In this document: positions 1 through 5,399 of the stretch, in pieces
Position numbering within the stretch: the stretch's first letter is position 1
Layout: each line of letters opens with the position of its first letter
Origin: Geopsychrobacter sp.
GTDB taxonomy: Bacteria > Desulfobacterota > Desulfuromonadia > Desulfuromonadales > Geopsychrobacteraceae
Length of the DNA: 5,399 bases
Direction of reading: 5' to 3'
Assembly (NCBI GenBank): GCA_030620915.1
Contig: JAUXIR010000148.1
Coordinates: 1-5,399, forward strand
The notes under the pieces: generated by a model
Told to the model about the DNA's origin: nothing
What the model saw: only the letters and a program-made list of their open reading frames with translations
Databases searched by the model: none
Position numbers and translations under genes: made by a program

Positions 1-617
1 GCCTTCATGACGTTGAAGCCACCAATCGCCAGTTCGGTGATCGGTGACTCGGTCCCACCGGCAAACATCGCATCGGCATCACCACGGGCAATCACATGAT
101 AGGCGTCGCCAATAGAATGGGTGCCTGTTGCACAGGCAGATACGGGTGCGATATTGGGCCCCTTGGCCCCGAAGCGGATCGAAATATGGCCTGGAGCCAG
201 ATTGATGATCAGCATCGGGATAAAGAAGGGCGAAATTTTCTTATAGCCACGTTCGAGTAGCGCCGAATGGTATTTCTCAATCGTCGGCAGTCCACCAAGC
301 CCGGATCCGACGATAACCCCGACACGGTCCGCATTTTCGTCGGTAATCTCAAGCCCGGAATCCTCAAGCGCTTCCTGGCTGGCCGCCAGACCGTATTGAA
401 TAAAGAGATCCATCTTCTTGATCTCTTTTTTCTCGATATAGTCCTCGGCAACAAAACCCTTAACCTCAGCAGCAATCTGGGTCGGCAGGTTCGAGGCGTC
501 AAACCGGGTAATCTTGTCGACACCGGAACGTCCTGCAAGCAGGGCATCCCAGGTTTTTTCTACACCGATTCCAAGGGGAGAAACGATCCCGACACCGGTC
601 ACCACTACTCTACGCAT
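1..617 (-). CDS. fabF: Beta-ketoacyl-ACP synthase II (FabF/KAS II), N-terminal part, cut by window edge
   Basis: This elongation condensing enzyme joins malonyl-ACP to a growing acyl-ACP with loss of CO2, in the cytoplasm. The visible part is 205 residues plus two bases, about half of the roughly 410 residues usual for the family. It opens with MRRVVVTGVG, the typical KAS II N-terminus. The nucleophilic cysteine is Cys162 in PVSACATGTHS, matching Cys163 of E. coli FabF. RVGVIVGSGLGGL (about 98-110) and the GGTESPITELAIGGF stretch (187-201) also fit FabF rather than FabB. The two catalytic histidines lie beyond the edge. The ATG at 617 is chosen because the conserved N-terminus begins there. 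An AGAGA stretch sits 5 bases upstream and an AGGA 12 bases upstream, so the ribosome-binding site is only moderate. The gene is last in the visible operon, 127 bases after acpP with a hairpin between them. Confidence 0.97.
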   Translation of the reverse strand, partial: MRRVVVTGVGIVSPLGIGVEKTWDALLAGRSGVDKITRFDASNLPTQIAAEVKGFVAEDYIEKKEIKKMDLFIQYGLAASQEALEDSGLEITDENADRVGVIVGSGLGGLPTIEKYHSALLERGYKKISPFFIPMLIINLAPGHISIRFGAKGPNIAPVSACATGTHSIGDAYHVIARGDADAMFAGGTESPITELAIGGFNVMK

Positions 618-707
618 GCGAATCTCTTTTCCTGTTTAAAAGGGAATGGCTAGGTAACGTCATACAGTATTTTGCTTGAGTGTACGACGACTGGCGGGTC
701 AAAGGAA

Positions 708-734
708 CCGGGAGCAGAAACGGTCTGCTCCCGG
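708..734 (-). terminator. Strong hairpin just downstream of acpP (terminator or partial terminator)
   Basis: Positions 708-718 and 724-734 form a perfect 11-bp inverted repeat (arm CCGGGAGCAGA) around a 5-base loop. It begins 10 bases after the acpP stop codon. In the minus-strand transcript the stem is followed by UUCCUUUG, a broken U-tract, so it is not a textbook intrinsic terminator. It could act as a leaky terminator that lowers fabF relative to acpP, or as a 3' structure that stabilises a short acpP message. The structure is read directly from the sequence; its function is inferred. Confidence 0.6.
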
Positions 735-744
735 CTTCAACTGC

Positions 745-978
745 TCAGGAAGGCTTGTTGATGTAATCGACAGCGTCCTGAACTTTTTGAATCTTCTCAG
801 CATCCTCATCGGAGATCTCGATATCGAACTCCTCTTCGAGTGCCATGACCAGTTCTACGGTATCCAAAGAATCGGCACCGAGGTCATCCATAAATGCGGC
901 CTGGTTTGTTACTTGATCCTCATCAACGCCAAGTTGCTCGGCAACAATTTGCTTTACACGCTCTTCGATAGAAGCCAT
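745..978 (-). CDS. acpP: Acyl carrier protein
   Basis: This 77-residue cytoplasmic carrier holds acyl chains on a 4'-phosphopantetheine arm during fatty-acid and phospholipid synthesis. The attachment serine is Ser37 in the hallmark [14 protein letters not shown] segment (helix II), which other Fab enzymes recognise. The length matches the usual 77-80 residues, and the protein is strongly acidic, with an [15 protein letters not shown] stretch (47-61). The ATG at 978 is preceded by a perfect AGGAGG at 986-991 with a 7-base spacer. This is the strongest ribosome-binding site in the window and suits a very abundant protein. It lies between fabG and fabF, its standard place. Hairpins on both sides suggest separate control of its message level. 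The post-translational 4'-phosphopantetheine step needs a holo-ACP synthase, which is not encoded here. Confidence 0.99.
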   Translation of the reverse strand: MASIEERVKQIVAEQLGVDEDQVTNQAAFMDDLGADSLDTVELVMALEEEFDIEISDEDAEKIQKVQDAVDYINKPS

Positions 979-985
979 TTGCTTT

Positions 986-991
986 CCTCCT
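986..991 (-). promoter_or_regulatory. Consensus Shine-Dalgarno of acpP
   Basis: The minus strand reads AGGAGG, ending 7 bases before the acpP ATG. It is a full match to the anti-SD core, stronger than the sites of the neighbouring genes, and supports high translation of ACP. Confidence 0.85.
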
Positions 992-1000
992 GTTTTGTTG

Positions 1001-1020
1001 AGACCCTTTATAAGGGGTCT
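1001..1020 (-). repeat. Imperfect 20-nt inverted repeat in the fabG-acpP gap
   Basis: Positions 1001-1010 and 1011-1020 are near-complementary. On the minus strand AGACCC pairs with GGGTCT, followed by one A/C mismatch and a short AT-rich tip. The next bases are not a U-run (CAACAAAACAGGAGG follows), so an intrinsic terminator is unlikely. It sits about 9 bases before the acpP Shine-Dalgarno. It may be a 5' structure of a processed acpP transcript or an mRNA processing site. Its role is inferred only. Confidence 0.5.
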
Positions 1021-1054
1021 TTAGAGACAAGGTTTGATCGATTACTGATCAGTC

Positions 1055-1792
1055 TTACATATACATACCGCCGTTGACGCCTAGAACCTGCCCGGTCACA
1101 TAGCCGGCCCGATCCGAAGCGAGATAAATAACGGCATGAGCGATGTCTTCTGCTTCGCCGAGACGACCGAGTGGGATTTGCGCGGCAAGCTCTGCCCGCG
1201 CTTTGTCACCCAGATCATCGGTCATGTCGGTATCAATAAAGCCGGGCGTTATGGCATTGGCGGTTACATTGCGCCGCGCCAGTTCACGCGCGACCGACTT
1301 GGTCAATCCAATCAGACCGGCCTTGCTGGCGCTGTAATTGACCTGCCCGGGGTTGCCCATTTCACCAACAACAGATGAGATATTTATGATGCGCCCACAC
1401 CGCTGCTTGCTCATGACCTTGGCTACTGCCCGGGTCATCAGAAACGCACTCTTGAGGTTGGTATCGAGTACCGCGTCCCAGTCAGCATCCTTCATCCGCA
1501 GCAACAGCCCGTCGCGAGTAATCCCCGCATTGTTGACCAGAATATCGATCCGACCAAAGGTCGCAAGGGCCTGGTCGATGAGATTTCCAACATCCGCAGG
1601 ATTAACAACATCAACAACAACGGCGATCGCCTTGCGCCCCAAGGCCTCAATTTCAACAACCAATTCCTTAAGCGGGGCCTCAGACCTGGCGCAAACGACT
1701 AAGTCGGCACCGCTCTTTGCCAGTTGCAGAGCAGTACAGCGCCCGATTCCGCGCGAGGCACCGGTGACAATCGCAATCTTACCTTCCAGCAT
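1055..1792 (-). CDS. fabG: 3-oxoacyl-ACP reductase (FabG), NADPH-dependent SDR
   Basis: FabG reduces beta-ketoacyl-ACP to (R)-3-hydroxyacyl-ACP with NADPH, the first reduction of each elongation cycle. The 245-residue protein is a complete classical short-chain dehydrogenase; E. coli FabG has 244 residues. The Rossmann glycine motif TGASRGIGR is at 10-18 and the NNAG motif at 87-90. The catalytic tetrad is Asn112, Ser140, Tyr153 and Lys157 (in VNYSASKAG). The PGFIDTDM substrate-loop region follows at 183-190. The frame is open to an ATG at 1813, but that start would place the GAGGAG Shine-Dalgarno (1801-1806) inside the gene and add seven non-conserved residues. The ATG at 1792, 8 bases after that site and beginning MLEGKIAIVTG, is therefore preferred. 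It lies 36 bases after fabD and 76 bases before acpP, and ends in TAA. Confidence 0.98.
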   Translation of the reverse strand: MLEGKIAIVTGASRGIGRCTALQLAKSGADLVVCARSEAPLKELVVEIEALGRKAIAVVVDVVNPADVGNLIDQALATFGRIDILVNNAGITRDGLLLRMKDADWDAVLDTNLKSAFLMTRAVAKVMSKQRCGRIINISSVVGEMGNPGQVNYSASKAGLIGLTKSVARELARRNVTANAITPGFIDTDMTDDLGDKARAELAAQIPLGRLGEAEDIAHAVIYLASDRAGYVTGQVLGVNGGMYM

Positions 1793-1800
1793 AATATTTA

Positions 1801-1806
1801 CTCCTC
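1801..1806 (-). promoter_or_regulatory. Shine-Dalgarno that fixes the fabG start at 1792
   Basis: The minus strand reads GAGGAG, 8 bases before the ATG at 1792. It lies downstream of the alternative ATG at 1813, so it decides in favour of the shorter 245-residue protein. Confidence 0.8.
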
Positions 1807-1828
1807 GAATCAAAGGTCAACAAAAGGA

Positions 1829-2749
1829 TCAAAGAGTCAGTTTAGCAAGGGTGTCAACCGAATCGACCTGTTGACAATCACTCCCCTTAACGATCCGCTT
1901 AACCAAACCACAGAGCACCTTGCCGGGACCGATCTCAACGTAACGTTTTACGCCACAGCGATCCATCTCAAGCACCGATTCGTCCCAACGAACGGCGGCA
2001 CAGACCTGCCTGACCAGCAGCTCCTTGACTCTCTCCGGCTCAGCATAACTGCTCGCTTCAACATTTCCGACAACCGGACACTTAAAAGCAGCGATCTCCA
2101 GGGGAGCGAGAACCTCTTCAAGGCGCTCAGCAGCCGGTTTCATCAAGGCAGAATGAAAAGGCGCACTGACCGGCAACAACATGGCCCGTTTGGCCCCCTG
2201 TTCCTTGGCCAGCACAATCGCACGCTCGACCGCGGTTGCATGCCCCGCAATAACGATTTGACCAGGACTATTGAAGTTTGCCGGCGCAACAATCTCACCG
2301 GCAGCAGCCTGCTGACAAATCTGTCCAAGTGATTCTCGATCAACCCCCATGACGGCCGCCATGGCACCGACTCCAACCGGGACAGCATCCTGCATAAAGG
2401 TGCCGCGCTGGCGCACGGTCTTAACCGCATCGGAAAAATTAAGCGCACCGACAGCAACCAGCGCAGAAAATTCTCCCAACGAATGACCCGCAGCACAACC
2501 GGGAATCAATCCTGTTTCCTGCTCAAGGACACGTAAGACCGCAATACTGGTGGTCAAAATTGCGGGCTGCGTATTCGCTGTCAGACGGAGGTCATCCTCA
2601 CTGCCGGCGAAGCAGAGTGCGGCCACGTCGAAACCAAGGGCATCACTAGCCTCTTCGTAGGTCTGACGAGCCTGTGGAAAATTGTCGACCAGCTGTTTGC
2701 CCATGCCGGGATACTGTGAACCCTGGCCAGGAAAAAGAAATGCAATCAT
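1829..2749 (-). CDS. fabD: Malonyl-CoA:ACP transacylase (FabD)
   Basis: FabD moves the malonyl group from malonyl-CoA to ACP, supplying the extender unit for FabH and FabF. The 306-residue protein is full length; E. coli FabD is about 309. It starts with the conserved MIAFLFPGQGSQYPGMG. The catalytic serine is Ser90 in GHSLGEF, and its partner is His199 in SAPFHSALM. Arg115 (VRQRG), which binds the malonyl carboxylate, and Gln248 (VRQ) are both present at the expected places. The reading frame extends upstream to an ATG at 2839, but those 30 extra residues overlap the fabH 3' end and look non-conserved. The ATG at 2749 has an AGGA 8 bases upstream and restores the family N-terminus. It follows fabH by 22 bases and precedes fabG by 36, consistent with cotranscription. 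Confidence 0.98.
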   Translation of the reverse strand: MIAFLFPGQGSQYPGMGKQLVDNFPQARQTYEEASDALGFDVAALCFAGSEDDLRLTANTQPAILTTSIAVLRVLEQETGLIPGCAAGHSLGEFSALVAVGALNFSDAVKTVRQRGTFMQDAVPVGVGAMAAVMGVDRESLGQICQQAAAGEIVAPANFNSPGQIVIAGHATAVERAIVLAKEQGAKRAMLLPVSAPFHSALMKPAAERLEEVLAPLEIAAFKCPVVGNVEASSYAEPERVKELLVRQVCAAVRWDESVLEMDRCGVKRYVEIGPGKVLCGLVKRIVKGSDCQQVDSVDTLAKLTL

Positions 2750-2771
2750 CGGTTTTATCCTGTTCCTTAAA

Positions 2772-3755
2772 TTACCAGCGAATAAGGGTCGAGCCCCAGG
2801 TAAAACCACCACCGAAGGCCGAGAGCAGAATGACATCACCCGACTTCAGCAGTCCGGCACGATTGGCTTCATCCATGGCCACCGGGATGGTCGCACCGGA
2901 GGTGTTGCCGTATTTGTGAACATTGATATAGACCTGATCATCATTCAGCTTGATTCGCTTGGCTGTCGCTTCGAGGATCCGCTTATTCGCCTGATGGGGA
3001 ATAAAGAGCGAAACATCACTGGCGCTCAGGCCATTGGCTTCGAGGGCTTCGAGGGAGACATTTGTCAGGGAACGCACGGCAACCTTGAAGACCTCATTGC
3101 CCTGCATCTTCAGGTAAGGAATGTGATCCGTAATATTTTCGACACTCGGTGTCACACGTGTACCGAAACCAGGTTGATAAAGCAGGTCGAGATAACTGCC
3201 GTCGGAATGCATGTGAGATGAAAGCACACCTGATTCGCTATCTTCAGCCGCTTCAAGCACAACGGCACCTGCTCCATCGCCAAAAAGCACGCAGGTATTC
3301 CGATCGGTCCAATCAACGATACGGCTCAGCGTTTCAGCGCCGATAACCAGGACCTTCTTACCCCGACCGGCCTGGATAAAATCACTGGCACAGCTAAGGG
3401 CATAAACGAAGCCGCTACAGGCCGCTGAAATATCGTAGGCATAAGCCTTATCGGCACCCAGATTTTCCTGTACGATACAGGCCGTTGCCGGCCAGGGATA
3501 ATCACCGGTGATCGTGCCGAGCACGATCATGTCTATTTCAGCGGCAGAGACACCGGCCATCTCGAGGGCACGCTCAGCTGCCCGGGTTGCCAAGTCGGAG
3601 GTAAACTCACCGTCCGCGGCAATCCGGCGCTCTTCGATACCGGTTCGGGCAATAATCCAATCGTTGGTGGTATCGACCATCTTTTCGATGTCGAAGTTAG
3701 TCCGTATCTTCTCCGGCAGACAAGAACCGGTACCCGTAATACGTGCTCTGATCAC
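2772..3755 (-). CDS. fabH: Beta-ketoacyl-ACP synthase III (FabH), GTG start
   Basis: FabH starts fatty-acid synthesis by condensing a short acyl-CoA primer with malonyl-ACP, and it helps set the chain type (straight or branched). The 327-residue protein carries the complete Cys-His-Asn triad: Cys113 in DISAACSGF, His254 in IPHQANKR and Asn284 in YGNTSGAT. GDGAGAVVL (159-167) and the C-terminal AFGGGFTWGS are also typical of the family. E. coli FabH has 317 residues, so this is slightly longer, mainly between the catalytic Cys and His. The start codon is GTG at 3755, preceded by AAAGGAG (3763-3769) with a 7-base spacer. The first residues, (M)IRARITGTGSCLPEK, match the family N-terminus. The usual primer-pocket phenylalanine appears to be Trp88 (in DYPWPATAC). 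It lies 41 bases after plsX and 22 before fabD. Confidence 0.98.
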   Translation of the reverse strand: MIRARITGTGSCLPEKIRTNFDIEKMVDTTNDWIIARTGIEERRIAADGEFTSDLATRAAERALEMAGVSAAEIDMIVLGTITGDYPWPATACIVQENLGADKAYAYDISAACSGFVYALSCASDFIQAGRGKKVLVIGAETLSRIVDWTDRNTCVLFGDGAGAVVLEAAEDSESGVLSSHMHSDGSYLDLLYQPGFGTRVTPSVENITDHIPYLKMQGNEVFKVAVRSLTNVSLEALEANGLSASDVSLFIPHQANKRILEATAKRIKLNDDQVYINVHKYGNTSGATIPVAMDEANRAGLLKSGDVILLSAFGGGFTWGSTLIRW

Positions 3756-3762
3756 AATGAAT

Positions 3763-3769
3763 CTCCTTT
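3763..3769 (-). promoter_or_regulatory. Shine-Dalgarno supporting the GTG start of fabH
   Basis: The minus strand reads AAAGGAG, followed by a 7-base spacer and then GTG at 3755. No ATG lies at a suitable distance in this frame, so this site establishes the non-ATG start. Confidence 0.8.
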
Positions 3770-3796
3770 GATCATGTCCGGAACCAGATAGATCAG

Positions 3797-4786
3797 TTAT
3801 TGGATTGAGTGCACCAGCTTCTCTTCGAACTTGATACCAGCAAATTCATGGGCCTGACGAATGGCAATTGCGATCGCCAGCGGCGTTGCCTTACCGTGGC
3901 AAACAACACCGGTCCCGGCCAGACCCAACAAGGGAGCACCACCATATTCGCAAGGATCGACTCTCTTTTTAAAAGCACGAAACGCACTGCGACTCAGCAG
4001 GGCCCCCAGTTTCGATAAAAAACGACCCTCTATCTCGGAGCGTAGCATGCTGGTCATGGCGACGGCCAGACCTTCGGAAACCTTAAGCAGGACATTACCG
4101 ACAAAACCGTCACAGACGATAACATCGACCGAGCCGTTAAAAACATCTCCACCTTCGACATTGCCGACATAGTTGAGTTCAGTCTCGAGCAACAAGCGAT
4201 GAGCTTCGCGAGTCAGGTCGGTGCCCTTTTTTGCTTCTTCACCATTGGAAAGAAGGCCGACGCGTGGTGCCTTGATCCCGACGACGTGCTGCATATACAA
4301 ACTGCCCATGATGGCAAATTGTTGCAGATTTAAGGGCTTGCAATCGACGTTGGCTCCCATATCGAGAACCAGCGTCATCCCCTTGACACCAGGCAATAGG
4401 GTCCCGATCGCAGGACGGTCTATCCCCTTGACACGCCTGAGAACGAACATCCCGGCTGCCATGGTCGCGCCTGAGTTACCGGTACTGACAACGGCATGGG
4501 CGTCCCCGCTCTTGACCAGGTCAAAAGCAACGCGAATCGAGGAATCTTTCTTTTTACGCACCGCATCCGAGGCTGAATCTTCCATCCCCACAACCTGACT
4601 GGCGTGCTGAATCGAAATCTTCAGATTATCGGTTTGATGCTTTGCCAGTTCTGCCCGAACGAGGGCCTCATCGCCAACCAGCACGACTTCACAACCCCAA
4701 CGTTGACAGGCAGCAACCGCCCCGGCCACTTCAGAAACCGGGGCAAAGTCCCCACCCATCGCATCAACTGCTACTCTGATAGTCAT
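3797..4786 (-). CDS. plsX: Phosphate acyltransferase (PlsX)
   Basis: PlsX is a peripheral membrane enzyme that converts acyl-ACP and phosphate to acyl-phosphate, the acyl donor for PlsY in phosphatidic acid synthesis. It therefore links the fab genes to phospholipid production. The 329-residue protein has the family landmarks in order: DAMGGD at 8-13, ASDAVRKKKDSS near 72-83, STGNSGA at 101-107, DMGAN at 142-146, LLSNGEE at 178-184, CDGFVGN at 225-231 and the GLAGTGVVCHGKA stretch at 288-300. It is near the short end of the usual 330-350 residue range, but the motifs are intact. The ATG at 4786 must be the start or close to it, because an in-frame TAA lies two codons upstream and the next internal Met would remove the conserved N-terminal strand. 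The 22-base gap after rpmF shows no purine-rich Shine-Dalgarno, so translation may depend on coupling to rpmF. Confidence 0.97.
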   Translation of the reverse strand: MTIRVAVDAMGGDFAPVSEVAGAVAACQRWGCEVVLVGDEALVRAELAKHQTDNLKISIQHASQVVGMEDSASDAVRKKKDSSIRVAFDLVKSGDAHAVVSTGNSGATMAAGMFVLRRVKGIDRPAIGTLLPGVKGMTLVLDMGANVDCKPLNLQQFAIMGSLYMQHVVGIKAPRVGLLSNGEEAKKGTDLTREAHRLLLETELNYVGNVEGGDVFNGSVDVIVCDGFVGNVLLKVSEGLAVAMTSMLRSEIEGRFLSKLGALLSRSAFRAFKKRVDPCEYGGAPLLGLAGTGVVCHGKATPLAIAIAIRQAHEFAGIKFEEKLVHSIQ

Positions 4787-4808
4787 GACTTAAATAGAGG
4801 TCGTTAAA

Positions 4809-4991
4809 TCAGATACTGGTATCACTTAGAATTTCTTTTCCCTTGTATGTGCCGCAGTTAGCACAGACACGATGAGGGAGTTTTTGCTCTTGGCACTGAG
4901 GGCAGGTCGAAATGCCAGGGGCGGAGATAGAGTCATGTGAACGACGCATGTTCTTTTTTGATTTCGAGGTTTTCTTCTTTGGTACTGCCAT
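4809..4991 (-). CDS. rpmF: 50S ribosomal protein L32 (zinc-ribbon form)
   Basis: L32 is a small component of the large ribosomal subunit. The 60-residue protein begins [20 protein letters not shown], the family's very basic N-terminus. Four cysteines follow in two CxxC pairs, Cys30/Cys33 (CPQC) and Cys43/Cys46 (CANC), giving the zinc-binding form. The frame is open to an ATG at 5027, but the ATG at 4991 has AAGGAG (4999-5004) 7 bases upstream and gives the standard N-terminus, so the 12 extra residues are rejected. Its position between yceD and plsX is the widely conserved arrangement coupling ribosome and lipid genes. It is preceded by a 95-base leader containing two small hairpins. Confidence 0.98.
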   Translation of the reverse strand: MAVPKKKTSKSKKNMRRSHDSISAPGISTCPQCQEQKLPHRVCANCGTYKGKEILSDTSI

Positions 4992-4998
4992 TTTGTAT

Positions 4999-5004
4999 CT
5001 CCTT
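4999..5004 (-). promoter_or_regulatory. Shine-Dalgarno that fixes the rpmF start at 4991
   Basis: The minus strand reads AAGGAG, 7 bases before the ATG at 4991. It lies inside the longer alternative frame that opens at 5027, which supports the 60-residue L32. Confidence 0.8.
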
Positions 5005-5009
5005 AAAAC

Positions 5010-5026
5010 TGGCCGAAATATGGCCA
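5010..5026 (-). repeat. Small hairpin next to the rpmF Shine-Dalgarno
   Basis: TGGCC (5010-5014) and GGCCA (5022-5026) form a 5-bp stem around a 7-base loop. On the minus strand it is followed by GTTTT and then the AAGGAG site of rpmF, so it could affect ribosome access or act as a weak attenuator. The stem is short, so a chance occurrence is possible. Confidence 0.35.
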
Positions 5027-5042
5027 CTGTTTAATAGCTTTA

Positions 5043-5067
5043 CCCGGAACGAAAGTGCGTCACCGGG
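5043..5067 (-). repeat. Hairpin in the yceD-rpmF gap
   Basis: On the minus strand CCCGG pairs with CCGGG (5063-5067 with 5043-5047). After a bulge the stem continues through a possible G-U pair and ACG/CGT, leaving a CACTTT loop. It lies 19 bases after the yceD stop. No U-run follows (TAAAGC is next), so it is not a clear terminator. It may be an mRNA processing or regulatory structure ahead of rpmF. Confidence 0.4.
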
Positions 5068-5086
5068 ATTAGCGATCTATTCTTCA

Positions 5087-5399
5087 TCACGAAGGGTCCA
5101 GCTTCAGATCCCTCAACTTCCCAAAGCGGTTATTAAAATGCCTGGGCTCACAATCACATTTACCAATATTCAGGTCGACCCCACAGTAAGGGCAAAGACC
5201 GGCACAATCCTCACGACACAAACTATGAGTCGGAAGAGACATCAAGAGTTGCTCCTGAAGGACCGGCAACAGATCAACTTCACCCTCTTCCAGGGCGATA
5301 CTATTGATTTGCTCGTCGTCCAGCTCCAGCTCTTCCGCGACGGAATCCTGTTCCTCAACAATGTTTAAAACAACAGAAAAAGACTCATCCAAATGCCCA
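5087..5399 (-). CDS. yceD: YceD family protein (DUF177), C-terminal part, cut by window edge
   Basis: This is the 3' end of a DUF177/YceD gene, a family almost always found immediately upstream of rpmF. Bacterial and plant members are associated with ribosomal RNA (23S) accumulation or processing; the exact biochemical role is not established. The fragment has 103 residues and reaches the window edge with no stop. A TTG at 5392 is not taken as the start because the frame stays open upstream and the family's N-terminal half is missing. Visible traits are an acidic central stretch and a conserved cysteine cluster, CREDCAGLCPYCGVDLN followed by CDC. This places cysteines at fragment residues 61, 65, 69, 72, 81 and 83, which looks metal-binding. 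The tail RFGKLRDLKLD is typical of the family. It ends in TGA 95 bases before rpmF. Confidence 0.93.
   Translation of the reverse strand, partial: GHLDESFSVVLNIVEEQDSVAEELELDDEQINSIALEEGEVDLLPVLQEQLLMSLPTHSLCREDCAGLCPYCGVDLNIGKCDCEPRHFNNRFGKLRDLKLDPS

Noticed and set aside
209..547. Minus-strand arginine-rich open frame of 112 residues inside fabF
   Set aside because: It is a shifted frame within the fabF coding region, whose own frame is intact and conserved.
1008..1013. TATAAA on the minus strand as the -10 box of an acpP promoter
   Set aside because: No -35-like hexamer lies 16-18 bases upstream (the nearest, TTGTCT, is 12 bases away), and the motif is the tip of the inverted repeat.
1338..2332. 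Long plus-strand open frames opposite fabG and fabD (178 and 202 residues)
   Set aside because: They lie antisense to genes with complete catalytic motifs, show no recognisable domain, and have the composition expected from reading the opposite strand of a conserved gene.
2750..2839. N-terminally extended FabD starting at 2839
   Set aside because: The extra 30 residues overlap the fabH 3' coding end, and the conserved family start MIAFLFPGQG begins at 2749.
2682..3221. Plus-strand open frame of 179 residues opposite fabH and the fabD start
   Set aside because: It is an antisense shadow of fabH, with no family resemblance, and it straddles a gene boundary on the real coding strand.
3756..3796. 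ACTGATC shared between the plsX-fabH gap and the fabG-acpP gap, as a possible common operator
   Set aside because: Only seven bases are shared and the flanks differ, so chance is enough to explain it, and it matches no FadR-, FabR- or FapR-type site I know.
5390..5392. TTG at 5392 as the start of a short 101-residue YceD protein
   Set aside because: The frame remains open to the window edge and the visible part matches only the C-terminal half of the family, so the true start lies outside.
1..5399. A novel defence, mobile or secondary-metabolite system
   Set aside because: Every gene is a recognisable member of the conserved yceD-rpmF-plsX-fab cluster, in standard order. There are no insertions, transposase remnants, long repeats or unexplained coding regions.

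Overview
This window holds one block of housekeeping genes, all on the minus strand. It is the classical bacterial type II fatty-acid synthesis cluster. Read in the direction of transcription, from high to low coordinates, it contains: the 3' end of a yceD/DUF177 gene, rpmF (ribosomal protein L32), plsX, fabH, fabD, fabG, acpP, and the 5' part of fabF, which runs off the low-coordinate edge. This is the same gene order as the Escherichia coli yceD-rpmF-plsX-fab cluster.

Protein character suggests a Gram-negative bacterium of the Desulfuromonadales/Geobacterales type. The ACP has a very acidic central segment, L32 is a zinc-ribbon form with four cysteines, and the YceD tail is rich in cysteine. 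Base composition looks moderate in GC. The taxonomic call is an inference from remembered family resemblance, not from a search.

Layout by coordinate: 1-617 fabF (partial); 618-744 intergenic, with a strong 11-bp hairpin just after acpP; 745-978 acpP; 979-1054 intergenic, with an imperfect 20-nt inverted repeat; 1055-1792 fabG; 1829-2749 fabD; 2772-3755 fabH (GTG start); 3797-4786 plsX; 4809-4991 rpmF; 4992-5086 leader with two small hairpins; 5087-5399 yceD (partial). No intergenic stretch exceeds 130 bases. The plus strand shows only antisense shadows of these genes.

The products form one pathway. FabD loads malonate onto the ACP made by acpP. FabH condenses an acyl-CoA primer with malonyl-ACP, FabG reduces the beta-keto product, and FabF carries out later elongation condensations. 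PlsX converts finished acyl-ACP to acyl-phosphate for phospholipid synthesis. RpmF and YceD tie the cluster to ribosome and rRNA production, and so to growth rate.

I found no mobile element, CRISPR array, tRNA, rRNA or unfamiliar gene system. The observations worth a second look concern RNA structures that bracket acpP and precede rpmF, a plsX start without a visible Shine-Dalgarno, and an unusual residue in the FabH primer pocket.
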